DNA of 64,000 nt from an uncultured Fibrobacter sp. (lineage in GTDB: Bacteria > Fibrobacterota > Fibrobacteria > Fibrobacterales > Fibrobacteraceae): positions 1 through 64,000 of the forward strand of contig CAMHDS010000002.1 of NCBI GenBank assembly GCA_946183925.1, in the 5' to 3' direction. The notes below the pieces were generated by a model, which was given only the letters and a program-made list of their open reading frames with translations, did not search any database and had not been told where the DNA came from. Below, piece by piece: positions 8,738-17,361 of the stretch (its first letter is position 1; each line of letters opens with the position of its first letter). A program made the position numbers and the translations under genes.

Positions 8738-10119
8738 TGCAGATTAATGATTGTAAACGTGTCCGTCGCTTGCATATGGTGGGTATCGGTGGTGCCGGTA
8801 TGTCCGGTATCGCAGAAGTCCTTCACGAGAACGGCTTTGTGGTGACCGGCTCGGATATGAGCGAGGGCTCTGTCATTGACTACCTGAAGCACCTGGGTAT
8901 CCGCGTGGATAGCAAGCACGAGGCCAAGAATGTGGAAGACGCCGACCTGGTGGTTTACTCTTCTGCCATTCCTTACGACAATCCCGAGCTGGTAGAGGCT
9001 CGTGCCCGCCGCATACCCGTGATCCGCCGTGCCGAAATGCTTGGCGAACTCATGCGCATGAAATACACCTTGGCCATTTCCGGTACACACGGCAAGACCA
9101 CCACCACTTCTATTGTCGGAGAAATCTGGGAAGCGGCGGGTCTTGACCCCACCATTATCGTTGGTGGCGTGGTGAAGGGCAAGGGAAGTGGCGCAAAAGT
9201 GGGCAAGGGGGATTACCTCATTGCCGAAAGCGACGAGTTTGACCGCAGTTTCCTCTCCATGATGCCCAGTTCCGCTATCGTGACCAACATCGATGCCGAC
9301 CATCTGGACACTTACGAAAATATCGACGAGATCAAGGAAGCCTTTGTCCAGTTCGTGAACAAGATTCCCTTCTACGGACAGGCCATCCTTTGCATTGACG
9401 ACCCCAACGTTCAGCAGATTTATTCCAAGGTGCGCAAGCCGGTGATTACCTACGGGTTCTCCCGCCAGGCCAAGTACCATATCGATAACCTCCGTTTCGA
9501 GAAGGGCTACCCTCATTTTGAAATTTTCAACGACGGAAAATCTCTCGGCGAATTCCAGCTGCAGATTCCGGGGCGGCACAATGTGCTGAACGCCACTGCT
9601 GCCGTGGCCCTTGCCATGGAAGAGGGAATCGACGTGGAAGTGGCAAGACGTGCCGTGGCCGCATTTGAAGGCGTGCAGCGCCGCTTTGAATTCTTGGGTG
9701 AAAAGAACGACGTGCTGGTGTTCGACGATTATGCCCATCACCCCACGGAGGCGACGGCTACCCTGCAAGGTTTCAGGGACGCATTCCCGGGCCGCCGCGT
9801 GATTGTGGCTTTCCAGCCCCACCTATTCTCCCGCACCAGGGATCAGCACGACGCCTTCGGGAGCGCTTTTGCCAACTGCGATGTGCTGCTGTGTACCGAC
9901 ATTTACCCTGCCCGTGAGCGGCCCATCGAAGGCGTGACCGGAGCCCTGGTTTCTGAAAGTGCCCTTGCCTTTGGTCACCGGAACGCCCGCTTTGTGGGCG
10001 ATCAGATGAACCTGCTGCCTATTTTGAAAGAAGAACTCAAGCCGGGTGACGTGGTGGTGCTGATGGGCGCCGGCAACATTTGGAAACTGGGCCAGAAGAT
10101 TTTGGAGGAATGTATTTGA
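8737..10119 (+). CDS. murC: UDP-N-acetylmuramate L-alanine ligase MurC
   Basis: 460 residues. MurC adds the first amino acid, L-alanine, to UDP-MurNAc. The N-terminal dinucleotide-like fold HMVGIGGAGMSGIAEVL, the P-loop SGTHGKTTTTSIV (about residue 113), ESDEFDRSFLSM, TNIDADHLDTY, IPGRHNVLNATAA and DDYAHHPTEATATL are diagnostic. AAAGGAAAG precedes the ATG, which shares one base with the murG stop. murB and ddl, which often follow murC, are not here; the next gene is ftsQ. Confidence 0.97.
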   Translation: MQINDCKRVRRLHMVGIGGAGMSGIAEVLHENGFVVTGSDMSEGSVIDYLKHLGIRVDSKHEAKNVEDADLVVYSSAIPYDNPELVEARARRIPVIRRAEMLGELMRMKYTLAISGTHGKTTTTSIVGEIWEAAGLDPTIIVGGVVKGKGSGAKVGKGDYLIAESDEFDRSFLSMMPSSAIVTNIDADHLDTYENIDEIKEAFVQFVNKIPFYGQAILCIDDPNVQQIYSKVRKPVITYGFSRQAKYHIDNLRFEKGYPHFEIFNDGKSLGEFQLQIPGRHNVLNATAAVALAMEEGIDVEVARRAVAAFEGVQRRFEFLGEKNDVLVFDDYAHHPTEATATLQGFRDAFPGRRVIVAFQPHLFSRTRDQHDAFGSAFANCDVLLCTDIYPARERPIEGVTGALVSESALAFGHRNARFVGDQMNLLPILKEELKPGDVVVLMGAGNIWKLGQKILEECI

Positions 10120-10955
10120 GTCCTAAAACCACATTCCTTGGACGCCGTATAGGCTACAACGAGGAAAAGCGCAAGCGTACCCGTGCCATGAAAATCAAGA
10201 ATGGCGCGAAGAAAAGCTTGGGCTGGTTTAAGCGTCGTGGCTGGATTATCGGTCTTGTGCTGGTAATCCTTGCTACCCTCGCGTGGACGAACCGTTTCTA
10301 CCTGCAACGTTTTAACCCCATGGAACTTCGGCACCTGCAGTATATCGATATTGAAGGTAATCGCATGCTCACCTGGGAAGACGTGGTGCAGAATGCCCAG
10401 GTGGAACCTGGAATGCTCCTGTCCGAAGTGTTCGAGGATTCTGTAGAGAAAAACTTGATGCAACTCCCCCTGATTCACAAGGTGACGGTGGAAAAGCATT
10501 TTCCCTCTTCCCTCACCATCAAGGTGCAGGAATCCTCGCCTGTGGTGGCGTATTTCCAAGGAAGCCATGCTACGGTTTATTCGGAACGGGGGCTTCTCTT
10601 GCCCATGTCCACCTCTACGGCGTTCCATTTGCCGGTGGTAGATTCTATGGCCTTTGAACGTATTGCGGATGTGGCGTCTCACCTGCAAAAGCTCAAGCAG
10701 GAAAATGCCGAACTTTACGGTCTTGTATCTCAGGTATCCTGGAGCGATGAGCACCGGGCATACGAAGTGTTCTTTAGCGATGTGGGCTACAAGGTTCTGT
10801 TCCCCGAAAGGGAATGGGATAGTAATCTATGGACCTTATACGAATCGGTGAAGCGCGGGTTCCCTCAGGACATGAACTGTGCCGGGGAGGTGGATTTGCG
10901 TTTTGCAGGTTTCTTGTACATAAGGAATTTTGACAAGAGGTGTGTCAATGGATGA
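10116..10955 (+). CDS. ftsQ: Cell division protein FtsQ
   Basis: 279 residues from a TTG at 10116, which gives a four-base TTGA overlap with the murC stop and a seven-base spacing from GGAGG at 10104-10108. An ATG two codons earlier would sit directly on that site. A basic cytoplasmic N-terminus is followed by one membrane helix (about residues 38-58) and then a POTRA-like segment (HLQYIDIEGNRMLTWEDVVQ) and the FtsQ/DivIB domain (LPLIHKVTVEKHFPSSLTIKVQESSPVVAYF). FtsQ links early and late divisome proteins in the periplasm. Position before ftsA-ftsZ supports the call. Confidence 0.88.
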   Translation: MSPKTTFLGRRIGYNEEKRKRTRAMKIKNGAKKSLGWFKRRGWIIGLVLVILATLAWTNRFYLQRFNPMELRHLQYIDIEGNRMLTWEDVVQNAQVEPGMLLSEVFEDSVEKNLMQLPLIHKVTVEKHFPSSLTIKVQESSPVVAYFQGSHATVYSERGLLLPMSTSTAFHLPVVDSMAFERIADVASHLQKLKQENAELYGLVSQVSWSDEHRAYEVFFSDVGYKVLFPEREWDSNLWTLYESVKRGFPQDMNCAGEVDLRFAGFLYIRNFDKRCVNG

Positions 10956-12189
10956 CAACAACAACGAATTGAGAAAAGAAGATCTGGTTTTCGGTCTCGA
11001 CATCGGGACTTCCAAGATTAACCTGTTCGCGGGAGCCATGAACCCCGACAACACGGTCCGGATTCTTTGCTGCGGGGCCTTGCCCTTGAAGCGTCCTGAC
11101 GAGATGGACGATGTGGTGGAAACGCTGCAGAATGTCATCAGGCAGCTGGAACCCTTCATCGATTTCGATGTTCGCGATGTCTACGTAGGCATTGCCGGAA
11201 GCCACGTGTCCTCTGTCAATTACAAGGGCCTGATTACGCTCCCTACCGGAGAGGTTCGCGAAGTGGATATTGAACGGGTCAAGAACCTGGCGAGCACCAT
11301 CCCGGAATCGGCGGGGCAGATCCTCCATGTGTTCCCCGGAGAATACACCCTGGACGACCAGGCAGGAATCCGCAATCCGAAGGGGCTTAACGGTCGCAGG
11401 CTCAGCGTTGACGTTCAGGTGGTCACCTCCCGCCCGAATGCCATCCAGAACCTGGACAAGAGCGTCACCCGCGCAGGCCTTCATGTAGAAGAACTGGTGC
11501 TGGAACCTTTGGCCGCCGCCTCGGCAGTACTGACCGATGACGAACGCGAGTTGGGCGTAGCCCTCATTGACATTGGAGCGGGTTCGGCCGACATCGCCGT
11601 ATTTGTGGGCGAGTCCGTGCGCTATACGGCGTCTCTGGACGTGGCCGGAAACGCCATTACCAGCGATATCAGCAAGTGCCTGAGCGTGCCTATTTCTCTT
11701 TCGAAGGCAGAAGATATCAAGAAACGTTACGGCACCTGCCGCCTGAACAACCTGATTGAAGATGAGACTTTCCCGGTTCCAAGCGTTGGTGACCGTGGAG
11801 ATGTCCCATGTTCCCGTAAGCTTTTGACCCAGGTGATTACGGCCCGTTGTGCAGAGATCTTCAAGCTTTTGCAAAAGGACCTGGTCAAGCACAATATGGA
11901 TGTGCTGCTGAACGGTGGTATTGTTTTGACCGGTGGCTGCTGCGCCCTGGACGGTATCGATACCGTGGCCGAAAAGGTGTTTGGCAAGTCTGTGCGTATC
12001 GGCCACCCTCGGGAAGTCGGTGGTGTGCAGAGCTATTCCAATCCGTCTTACGCCACAGGAATCGGGCTGTTGCTGTATGCTGCGAAGCAGCGCCGCAGGG
12101 ACAAGCGTCGCGAGACGGGCAAGCAAATTTCGGTATCCATGAAAAAGAGCCTCCAATGGTTCAAGGATGTCCTTAAAACGTATTTCTAA
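10948..12189 (+). CDS. ftsA: Cell division protein FtsA (actin-like membrane anchor)
   Basis: 413 residues from ATG 10948, preceded by AGAGG at 10936-10940 and overlapping ftsQ by eight bases. FtsA is an actin-like ATPase that tethers FtsZ to the membrane. The phosphate-1 loop VFGLDIGTSKINLFAG, the FtsA-specific 1C domain (IAGSHVSSVNYKGLITL, HVFPGEYTLDDQAGIRNPKGLNGRRLSVDVQVV), ALIDIGAGSADIAVF and VLTGGCCALDGI are present. The last residues, MKKSLQWFKDVLKTYF, form the expected amphipathic membrane-targeting helix. Confidence 0.96.
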   Translation: MDDNNNELRKEDLVFGLDIGTSKINLFAGAMNPDNTVRILCCGALPLKRPDEMDDVVETLQNVIRQLEPFIDFDVRDVYVGIAGSHVSSVNYKGLITLPTGEVREVDIERVKNLASTIPESAGQILHVFPGEYTLDDQAGIRNPKGLNGRRLSVDVQVVTSRPNAIQNLDKSVTRAGLHVEELVLEPLAAASAVLTDDERELGVALIDIGAGSADIAVFVGESVRYTASLDVAGNAITSDISKCLSVPISLSKAEDIKKRYGTCRLNNLIEDETFPVPSVGDRGDVPCSRKLLTQVITARCAEIFKLLQKDLVKHNMDVLLNGGIVLTGGCCALDGIDTVAEKVFGKSVRIGHPREVGGVQSYSNPSYATGIGLLLYAAKQRRRDKRRETGKQISVSMKKSLQWFKDVLKTYF

Positions 12190-12224
12190 AACAAAAACAA
12201 CCACTCACAACAGGGAGACAAACT

Positions 12225-13787
12225 ATGAGTGAATTCGACATAACCCCAACCTCACACATCCTGATGGATGATTCAACCCTCAACAACGCGAAGGTCAAGG
12301 TCTTTGGCGTGGGCGGCGCCGGTGGCAACACCGTGAACCGCATGGTGGACATGAATATTGAAGGCGTAGAATACTACGCCGTCAATACCGATGCCATGGC
12401 TCTGGACCTGAGCAAGGCTGACCACAAGATCGCCATTGGCCAGAAGACCACCAAGAATCTTGGCGCTGGAGCAAAGCCCGAAGTGGGTCGTAAGGCTGCC
12501 GAAGAGAACGTGGACGACCTGAAGGAAGCCATGAAGGGTGCTGATCTGGTCTTTATCACTGCCGGTATGGGTGGTGGTACGGGTACGGGCGCTGCACCGA
12601 TTGTGGGTGCCGTGGCTCGGGAACTGGGTATCCTCACGATTGCCGTGGTGACCAAGCCCTTCCGCTACGAAGGTCCTGTCCGCAAGCGTAATGCCGAAAG
12701 CGGTATCCAGGCTCTGAGAAAGGCTGTGGACACCATGATTGTGGTGGACAACAAGAAACTCGCCGCCACCGTGGAAAGCACAGACAAAAAGATGACCTTG
12801 GAAAGCGCCTTCAAGTTCACCGATGAAATTCTCGGCAACGCTGTTCGCAGCATTTGCGGTATCATGTTCCGTCATGGCCTTATCCATGTGGATTTTGCCG
12901 ACGTGAAGACGGTTATGTCCAATGGCGGTGCCGCCCTTATGGGTACGGGCATTGCCGAAGGCGAAGGTCGCGGCGTCAAGGCTGTGGACCTGGCCCTTTC
13001 CTCTCCGCTTCTGGAAGAAGTGAACGTGGAAGGTGCTTCTGGCGTGCTGGTGAACGTTTCCCATGGCGAAAACTACTCCATGCTGGAACACGAAGAAGCC
13101 CTGGACCACCTCTACGAAGCCGTTGGCGAAATGGGCGACCCGAACATTATCGTCGGCGACATCCTGTTGCCGGAACTGGGCGACAAGGTGAGCATCACCG
13201 TTATCGCGACCGGCTGCGGTGGAACTTCTGGTTCCGAGATGAAGCCCATGTTTGCAAGCGCTGCCGACGTGCCTATGGCCCCTGCCGCTCCCAAGATGCA
13301 GGACCTGGTAAACTCCATCGGCGGTCCGGCCAGCTTTCAGCCGGCCCAGCCTGTAGCAGCGACTCCGCGCCCGACGGCCACCAACTTTGTGGCTCTTGCA
13401 CAGCCTTCAACGGTTGCCATGCCTGCCGGTGAATCCCTGACCATTCCCATGGACACTGTCCCCCAGGCTCCTGCCGCAGACTTTGCCTCTGCACAGTTCA
13501 ACGCCCAGGCTCCCGCCTTCGAAGAGAAGATGATGCCCGAAGGCATTGCCACGGCAACGCTCCCTGAAACGGAAGAAATGCCCGGCATTGCCGACATGGA
13601 CCAGCTTTCTAACGGTGACTATGGCACTCCGGCTTACACCCGCCAGACCATGGCCGAAATGCCTGCCCGCGAAGTGGAAGAACCCCGCAACACGAACTAT
13701 GCCGAAGGCTCCTTGAAGACCAACGGCGTGGATTACGATGTGCCGGCTTTCCTCCGCAACGGTGGATTCAAGCTGGATTCTTTCTAG
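12225..13787 (+). CDS. ftsZ: Cell division GTPase FtsZ with a long C-terminal linker
   Basis: 520 residues, longer than the usual 380-400. The tubulin-like GTPase core includes VKVFGVGGAGGNTVNRMVDM, the GTP signature GGGTGTG (residues 116-122) and the T7 loop region NVDFADVKTVM-like HVDFADVKTVMSNGGAALMGTG. After about residue 325 comes a linker of roughly 170 residues rich in Ala, Pro, Met and acidic residues. It ends in VDYDVPAFLRNGG, the conserved C-terminal peptide that binds FtsA. AGGGAGAC lies just upstream of ATG 12225. This is the last gene of the dcw run; hairpins at 13809-13910 follow it. Confidence 0.98.
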   Translation: MSEFDITPTSHILMDDSTLNNAKVKVFGVGGAGGNTVNRMVDMNIEGVEYYAVNTDAMALDLSKADHKIAIGQKTTKNLGAGAKPEVGRKAAEENVDDLKEAMKGADLVFITAGMGGGTGTGAAPIVGAVARELGILTIAVVTKPFRYEGPVRKRNAESGIQALRKAVDTMIVVDNKKLAATVESTDKKMTLESAFKFTDEILGNAVRSICGIMFRHGLIHVDFADVKTVMSNGGAALMGTGIAEGEGRGVKAVDLALSSPLLEEVNVEGASGVLVNVSHGENYSMLEHEEALDHLYEAVGEMGDPNIIVGDILLPELGDKVSITVIATGCGGTSGSEMKPMFASAADVPMAPAAPKMQDLVNSIGGPASFQPAQPVAATPRPTATNFVALAQPSTVAMPAGESLTIPMDTVPQAPAADFASAQFNAQAPAFEEKMMPEGIATATLPETEEMPGIADMDQLSNGDYGTPAYTRQTMAEMPAREVEEPRNTNYAEGSLKTNGVDYDVPAFLRNGGFKLDSF

Positions 13788-13808
13788 TCCTTAACTAACA
13801 CACACACC

Positions 13809-13828
13809 GGATACGCGCAAGCGTATCC
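13809..13828 (+). other. GCAA-tetraloop hairpin after ftsZ
   Basis: GGATACGC, GCAA, GCGTATCC: an eight-base perfect stem closed by a GNRA tetraloop, 22 bases after the ftsZ stop. No U-tract follows, so it is more likely an mRNA 3'-end stabiliser or the first part of a multi-stem terminator than a terminator by itself. Confidence 0.7.
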
Positions 13829-13839
13829 ACCACAACACG

Positions 13840-13880
13840 AGGGATCACCTGGGTCTCCCTGCCTGGGTGGTCCCTTCTTG
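13840..13880 (+). terminator. Probable terminator of the dcw operon
   Basis: AGGGATCACC (13840-13849) can pair with GGTGGTCCCT (13866-13875) with one G-U pair, followed by the T-rich TCTTGT. Its right arm overlaps the left arm of the next inverted repeat (13874-13910), so the two structures are mutually exclusive. Confidence 0.5.
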
Positions 13881-13910
13881 TATCGAAGACAAAGTCTTCG
13901 ATACAAGAAG
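13874..13910. repeat. 17-bp perfect inverted repeat with AAA loop
   Basis: CTTCTTGTATCGAAGAC (13874-13890), AAA, then its exact reverse complement (13894-13910), followed by GTTTTT. It could act as a terminator in the + direction, with a T-run after the stem, or be a mobile short repeat. The perfect 17-bp stem is much longer than is typical for a bacterial terminator. Confidence 0.65.
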
Positions 13911-13965
13911 GTTTTTAATGACCGCTCGCGCTGGAAGCAGGTGTTGCTTTTTAGGGCTGGCGATC

Positions 13966-14160
13966 GCTCTCGCCTCCACAGCCGATTAATATCGGCTGCT
14001 TCGGCTCACATGATGATCATAATACGACTCGTTAGTATGAGTCCCCGTAGACGCAAGAAGTATTATAAGACCGCTCCTTCGTTGTTTGTGGGGCGGCATC
14101 TCCGGAATCTCAGTCGCTCTCGCGACCACGACTCATTAATATGAGTCGTTTGTCGCTCAC
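13966..14160. repeat. Three copies of a short palindromic element with changed but still paired stems
   Basis: Copy A (13966-14009) and copy C (14116-14160) share GCTCTCGC on the left and GCTCAC on the right. Between them lies a stem around a TAAT loop: CAGCCGAT/ATCGGCTG at 13979-13998 in A, ACGACTCAT/ATGAGTCGT at 14128-14149 in C. Copy B (14026-14043) has GACTCGT, TAGT, ATGAGTC. The stem bases differ between A and C yet pair fully, so pairing appears conserved rather than sequence. Confidence 0.65.
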
Positions 14161-14181
14161 GAAGGCCGCTTGCGCTACTCT

Positions 14182-14213
14182 TGTCATGCCCGGCTTGACC
14201 GGGCATCTCCTTT
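14182..14213. repeat. TGTCAT-type dispersed inverted repeat, copy 1
   Basis: TGTC followed by ATGCCCGG (14186-14193) and CCGGGCAT (14199-14206), then CTCCTTT. The same layout occurs at 53574-53606 and, with a different but paired stem, at 36983-37010. Confidence 0.7.
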
Positions 14214-14247
14214 CAAAGTCCACAACCCTCCCGCCATCGCTTTTTTC

Positions 14248-14253
14248 TAGATT
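14248..14253 (+). promoter_or_regulatory. Candidate -10 element TAGATT for a leaderless start
   Basis: TTTTTTC-TAGATT followed by eight bases and ATG 14262, with no Shine-Dalgarno sequence. A transcript starting about seven bases after the hexamer would begin at the ATG. Confidence 0.5.
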
Positions 14254-14261
14254 ATTCGTGT

Positions 14262-15809
14262 ATGGGTGCAATTCGCTCCAAATTTGCGATTTTGACACTG
14301 GCGGCAGCCTCCCTGGGTCTGTCCGTTTCAGCCTATGGCGAAAACGGCTATTTTCAGATAGGAACGGATTTCGATATCGGGCTCAATGGTGGGCCTACGG
14401 AGCCCACCTTCGCCGTTGATACAGCTGATTGGTTTGGTCGCAACTGGCGGGGACTCCGCATCCCGCTGGAAAACGCCCGCAGCTACGAAGAGTCGATTCA
14501 CCCCTTCTTTACACTTAGCTTCCGCGCTGGCTACAAGGATTTCCAGGTGCTCTTGGAAGCGCCCCTCCGCAAGGATCTGGAAGCCTGGTACCAGGACGAC
14601 TGGAAAACGAATTTCACCTACAGGCCCAGCGAGCTGGACATCAACGTGCCCAACAACGCCTACGCCAAGTGGACTAACGGTGTGGGCTTCGTGCAGTTCG
14701 GCCGCTTCAGCCCTGACGATCTGAAAATCTCCAAGAACGACATCCTGATGGGCGGCGCCCCTTACCACGACGGTGTCCACTGGAAATTCGCCCCCGGCAT
14801 TTTCCGTTACGATTTCATGCTCAGCTCCCTGAACCCTTGGCTCTTCGGCGATGTGACGGACCACTCTACGGGCTGCCCGCCGGTAGGTACCGAGGCTTAC
14901 GATCAGAAATGCACCGACCCCGGCCGGCAGGTAAGTAACCAGCGAAACCGCACCTACACCGACAACGTCAAGAACCTGGTGTTCCACCGCTTTGGCGTAG
15001 AGACTAACAAGTTCTGGGCCTATGTGGTGGAGCAGAGCATGGTGGGGGGCAAGGCTCTGGAATTCCGTTCCATCAGTCCCTTCATCTATTGGCACGACAA
15101 CTACGCCACGGGTTACACTTCTGCCATGACCTCCTTTGAACTGGGCTACAAGACCGCTAACGGGGCCAAGTTCTACGGGCAGATCAACATGGAAGACATC
15201 AACAGCCCCGTAGGCGAAGACGACGACAAGGGCACCAACCGCTCCATATTGAACTACATAGCGGGCTATTTCCATCAGGTCAAGACCAACCGCTTTGGCG
15301 AATACTCTTGGCGTTTCGAGGTGGTCCGCACCGACCCTGCGGCCAACAACAGCAGGCTTCCGCTCCTGAAGTACACCAGCCGCCGGAACTACCGCAGTAA
15401 CTACCGCGAGCAGGGCGACCCCGGTTACGCCGACGCCTATTTCGTGGACTATCCCGTCGGCTACCGTCGTGGCGCAGACGCTCTGGATCTGTGGCTGGAA
15501 CTGGGGTGGGCCTATGGCGACCATTCTCTCGCCATTACGGCGGCATGGCTCCGTCAGGGCGACAAGGAACTCTATACCGACTATGACATTGCCGTAGGCG
15601 TAGAAGGCGCCACCTCCGGCGTGGAAGAAGCCCAGTACGTGCTAGACATTCAATACCGACTCAAGTTCAACGAATGGCTGCGATTCTACCTGGGCGGCGG
15701 AGGCCGCAAATACGAGAACCTGGCCAATATTCCGCACAAAGACGGCATGGATGGCTGGATCCGCTCGGGAATCCAGCTCCAGTTCAACCCCGTAGATACG
15801 AAGTTCTAG
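14262..15809 (+). CDS. Outer-membrane beta-barrel protein, unknown substrate
   Basis: 515 residues with a cleavable signal peptide (hydrophobic stretch FAILTLAAASLGLSVSAYG, predicted cut after SAYG). The rest has many alternating, aromatic-rich strands, as in large outer-membrane barrels; examples are NGVGFVQFGRFSPDDLKI and YFHQVKTNRFGEYSWRFEVVR. The layout, with a central WHDNYATGYTSAMTSFELGY block, recalls Wzi-like capsule assembly barrels, but I do not recognise a defining motif and make no functional call. It starts at an apparent leaderless promoter (TAGATT at 14248) and has no close partner: the next genes are on the other strand. It has no relation to the dcw genes beyond adjacency. 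Confidence 0.7.
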   Translation: MGAIRSKFAILTLAAASLGLSVSAYGENGYFQIGTDFDIGLNGGPTEPTFAVDTADWFGRNWRGLRIPLENARSYEESIHPFFTLSFRAGYKDFQVLLEAPLRKDLEAWYQDDWKTNFTYRPSELDINVPNNAYAKWTNGVGFVQFGRFSPDDLKISKNDILMGGAPYHDGVHWKFAPGIFRYDFMLSSLNPWLFGDVTDHSTGCPPVGTEAYDQKCTDPGRQVSNQRNRTYTDNVKNLVFHRFGVETNKFWAYVVEQSMVGGKALEFRSISPFIYWHDNYATGYTSAMTSFELGYKTANGAKFYGQINMEDINSPVGEDDDKGTNRSILNYIAGYFHQVKTNRFGEYSWRFEVVRTDPAANNSRLPLLKYTSRRNYRSNYREQGDPGYADAYFVDYPVGYRRGADALDLWLELGWAYGDHSLAITAAWLRQGDKELYTDYDIAVGVEGATSGVEEAQYVLDIQYRLKFNEWLRFYLGGGGRKYENLANIPHKDGMDGWIRSGIQLQFNPVDTKF

Positions 15810-15815
15810 CGTCGC

Positions 15816-16787
15816 CTAACGCACCACCAGGGCAGCTAGCGCTAGTTCCTGGCTAATACGGGTGGAGCATTTTCCGCTTTTGATTTCAAAGTCCAGGTCG
15901 GCGAGCCTGCGGATGACCCGGCAGAGCAGCGGTTTTCCCCAGCGTCTTGCGCATTCGGGAGCCTTGCCCTTCACGTTGAAGATAAAGTCGTTCTTGCCCA
16001 GTTCGGCGGCGGCGTCTTTGGGGGTCATGCCTTTTGCGAGCAGGGCCGAAAAGTTCATCAGGTCCACGGCGTAGTAGTACAGCGACGCCACGATTTGCAC
16101 CGCCTGCACGCCGTTGTTGAACATTTCGTTCAGTTTTTTGGCGTAGGCCTTGCCGTCACGCATGCCGAAATAGTCGTTGATTTCGTAGGCCACGATTTTC
16201 CGCTGGGAAACCACCATGGTCTTGACCAGCTCCAGGTCAATTTTCTTGCAGTCCGGCTGGAACAGGAGAATCTTTTCGACTTCTTCGCACACCAGCTTGG
16301 TGTCGGTGCCCAGGGCTTCGGCCAGGTACTGGCAGGCATCCTTGTCGATGGCCTTCTTGAAATGGGAGGGGATGACCGAGGCAATCCAGTCGGCCATCTT
16401 GTAGGACTTGGGCTCGTCGTATTCCTTCTCGATTTCGCCCACCTTTTTCAGTGCCTTGTAGAGTTCCGTGTTGGCGGCGAGAGTCTCGAAATCCAGCAAG
16501 AGCTTGCACTGGGGGCCATGCCCCAGCCACTTGGCCAGGGCTTTGGTGTCGTCTGCCTTGAGGGCTTCGGCCTTGCGCACCACTATGGCCTGTTCCGGGC
16601 TGAACATGGACACGGAGTCGCAGGCGGTCATTACCGCTTCGGCAATGGAAGGGATGTTCGTGTCCGTGGCGTACAGGATCTGCTTGGAAAGAGGGTCGTC
16701 TTTCCGATCGCCTAGGGCATCGGCAATGAATTTCTCGATGCGGATGTCCTTGGAAAACTGGTCCTTGCCAATGAGGGCTACAATCAT
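15816..16787 (-). CDS. holA: DNA polymerase III delta subunit
   Basis: 323 residues, the normal size of HolA, the wrench subunit of the sliding-clamp loader, which opens the beta clamp. Features that fit are the N-terminal MIVALIGKDQFSKDIRIEKFI, the MFSPEQAIVVRKAEAL segment, DEPKSYKMADWIASVI, the Ala/Asp-rich helical lid with CQYLAEALGTDTKLVCEEVEKILLF, and the C-terminal collar region (LADLDFEIKSGKCSTRISQELALAALVV), which resembles LxxADxxIKxG...LExLllrl. It lies 28 bases downstream of greA on the same strand and is probably cotranscribed with it. Confidence 0.85.
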   Translation of the reverse strand: MIVALIGKDQFSKDIRIEKFIADALGDRKDDPLSKQILYATDTNIPSIAEAVMTACDSVSMFSPEQAIVVRKAEALKADDTKALAKWLGHGPQCKLLLDFETLAANTELYKALKKVGEIEKEYDEPKSYKMADWIASVIPSHFKKAIDKDACQYLAEALGTDTKLVCEEVEKILLFQPDCKKIDLELVKTMVVSQRKIVAYEINDYFGMRDGKAYAKKLNEMFNNGVQAVQIVASLYYYAVDLMNFSALLAKGMTPKDAAAELGKNDFIFNVKGKAPECARRWGKPLLCRVIRRLADLDFEIKSGKCSTRISQELALAALVVR

Positions 16788-16815
16788 CTCTGTCCCGGCG
16801 GCGGTACTGTTCGCC

Positions 16816-17286
16816 CTACTTGAAGTCGATGATTTCGAAGTTATTCACGCCCTTGGGGGTGGTGACTTCTACCTTGTCGCCCCGCTTTTTGCCCATGAGG
16901 GCTGCACCGATGGGACTCTTGAAACTGATTTTCCCGTTGAGGGCGTCTACGCTTTCGGGGGACACCAGCTGGTACACCACGTCCCGTTTGGTCTTAAGGT
17001 TCTTGACGGTGACGGTGGCACCAAAACGGATGGTGTCGGAAGAGGCGTCAAAGGCCACCACTTCGGCACGGGCCAGCTGGTCTTGCAGCTTAGGCAGTTC
17101 CACGTTGTCGATGGCGGCGAGCCGCTCCTTGGCGGCGTGGTATTCGGCGTTTTCGCTCAAATCGCCCTGTGCGCGGGCGTCAACCAGTTCCTGCAGAACG
17201 CGTGGGCGTTCCACATTTTTTAAATTATTAAGGTCCTTGACGAGTTGGTCGTAGGCTTCCTGTGTAAACGGGATTTTCTTTTCCAT
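16816..17286 (-). CDS. greA: Transcription elongation factor GreA
   Basis: 156 residues, exactly the size of GreA, which enters the secondary channel of RNA polymerase and stimulates cleavage of backtracked RNA. The N-terminal coiled coil is present (ERPRVLQELVDARAQGDLSENAEYHAAKERLAAID), including the tip acidic residues in GDLSENAEY. The C-terminal FKBP-like domain carries SPIGAALMGKKRGDKVEVTTPKGVNNFEI. The ATG at 17286 has no Shine-Dalgarno sequence but is preceded by TACCTT and seven bases, the leaderless layout seen elsewhere here. Confidence 0.96.
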   Translation of the reverse strand: MEKKIPFTQEAYDQLVKDLNNLKNVERPRVLQELVDARAQGDLSENAEYHAAKERLAAIDNVELPKLQDQLARAEVVAFDASSDTIRFGATVTVKNLKTKRDVVYQLVSPESVDALNGKISFKSPIGAALMGKKRGDKVEVTTPKGVNNFEIIDFK

Positions 17287-17293
17287 GCTCTAC

Positions 17294-17299
17294 AAGGTA
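17294..17299 (-). promoter_or_regulatory. Candidate leaderless promoter of greA-holA (TACCTT)
   Basis: On the minus strand TACCTT is followed by seven bases and the greA ATG. It lies inside the inverted repeat GGTAAA-AAA-TTTACC (17296-17310), which could be an operator shared with argJ on the other strand. Confidence 0.5.
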
Positions 17300-17361
17300 A
17301 AAAATTTACCGGCGTTTTGGGGAACGGCAGTTCCCGAAGGGCGCCTTTTGCAGGAGTCGAT

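Larger units (their letters stand above)
13788..14261. other. Repeat-rich intergenic region after ftsZ
   Basis: 474 bases without a convincing gene; an 88-codon open frame here has no ribosome binding site or family features. From left to right it holds three successive hairpins just after ftsZ, three copies of a short palindromic element whose stems differ but still pair, a dispersed TGTCAT-type inverted repeat, and the TAGATT promoter of the next gene. Each is listed separately. Confidence 0.7.

Noticed and set aside
10945..12204. 419-codon open frame on the minus strand opposite ftsA
   Set aside because: It mirrors ftsA, is rich in His, Arg and Gln as expected of an antisense frame of GC-biased coding DNA, and has no family motif or ribosome binding site.
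13878..14144. 88-codon plus-strand open frame after ftsZ
   Set aside because: It runs through the inverted repeat and palindromic elements, has no ribosome binding site and no family resemblance.
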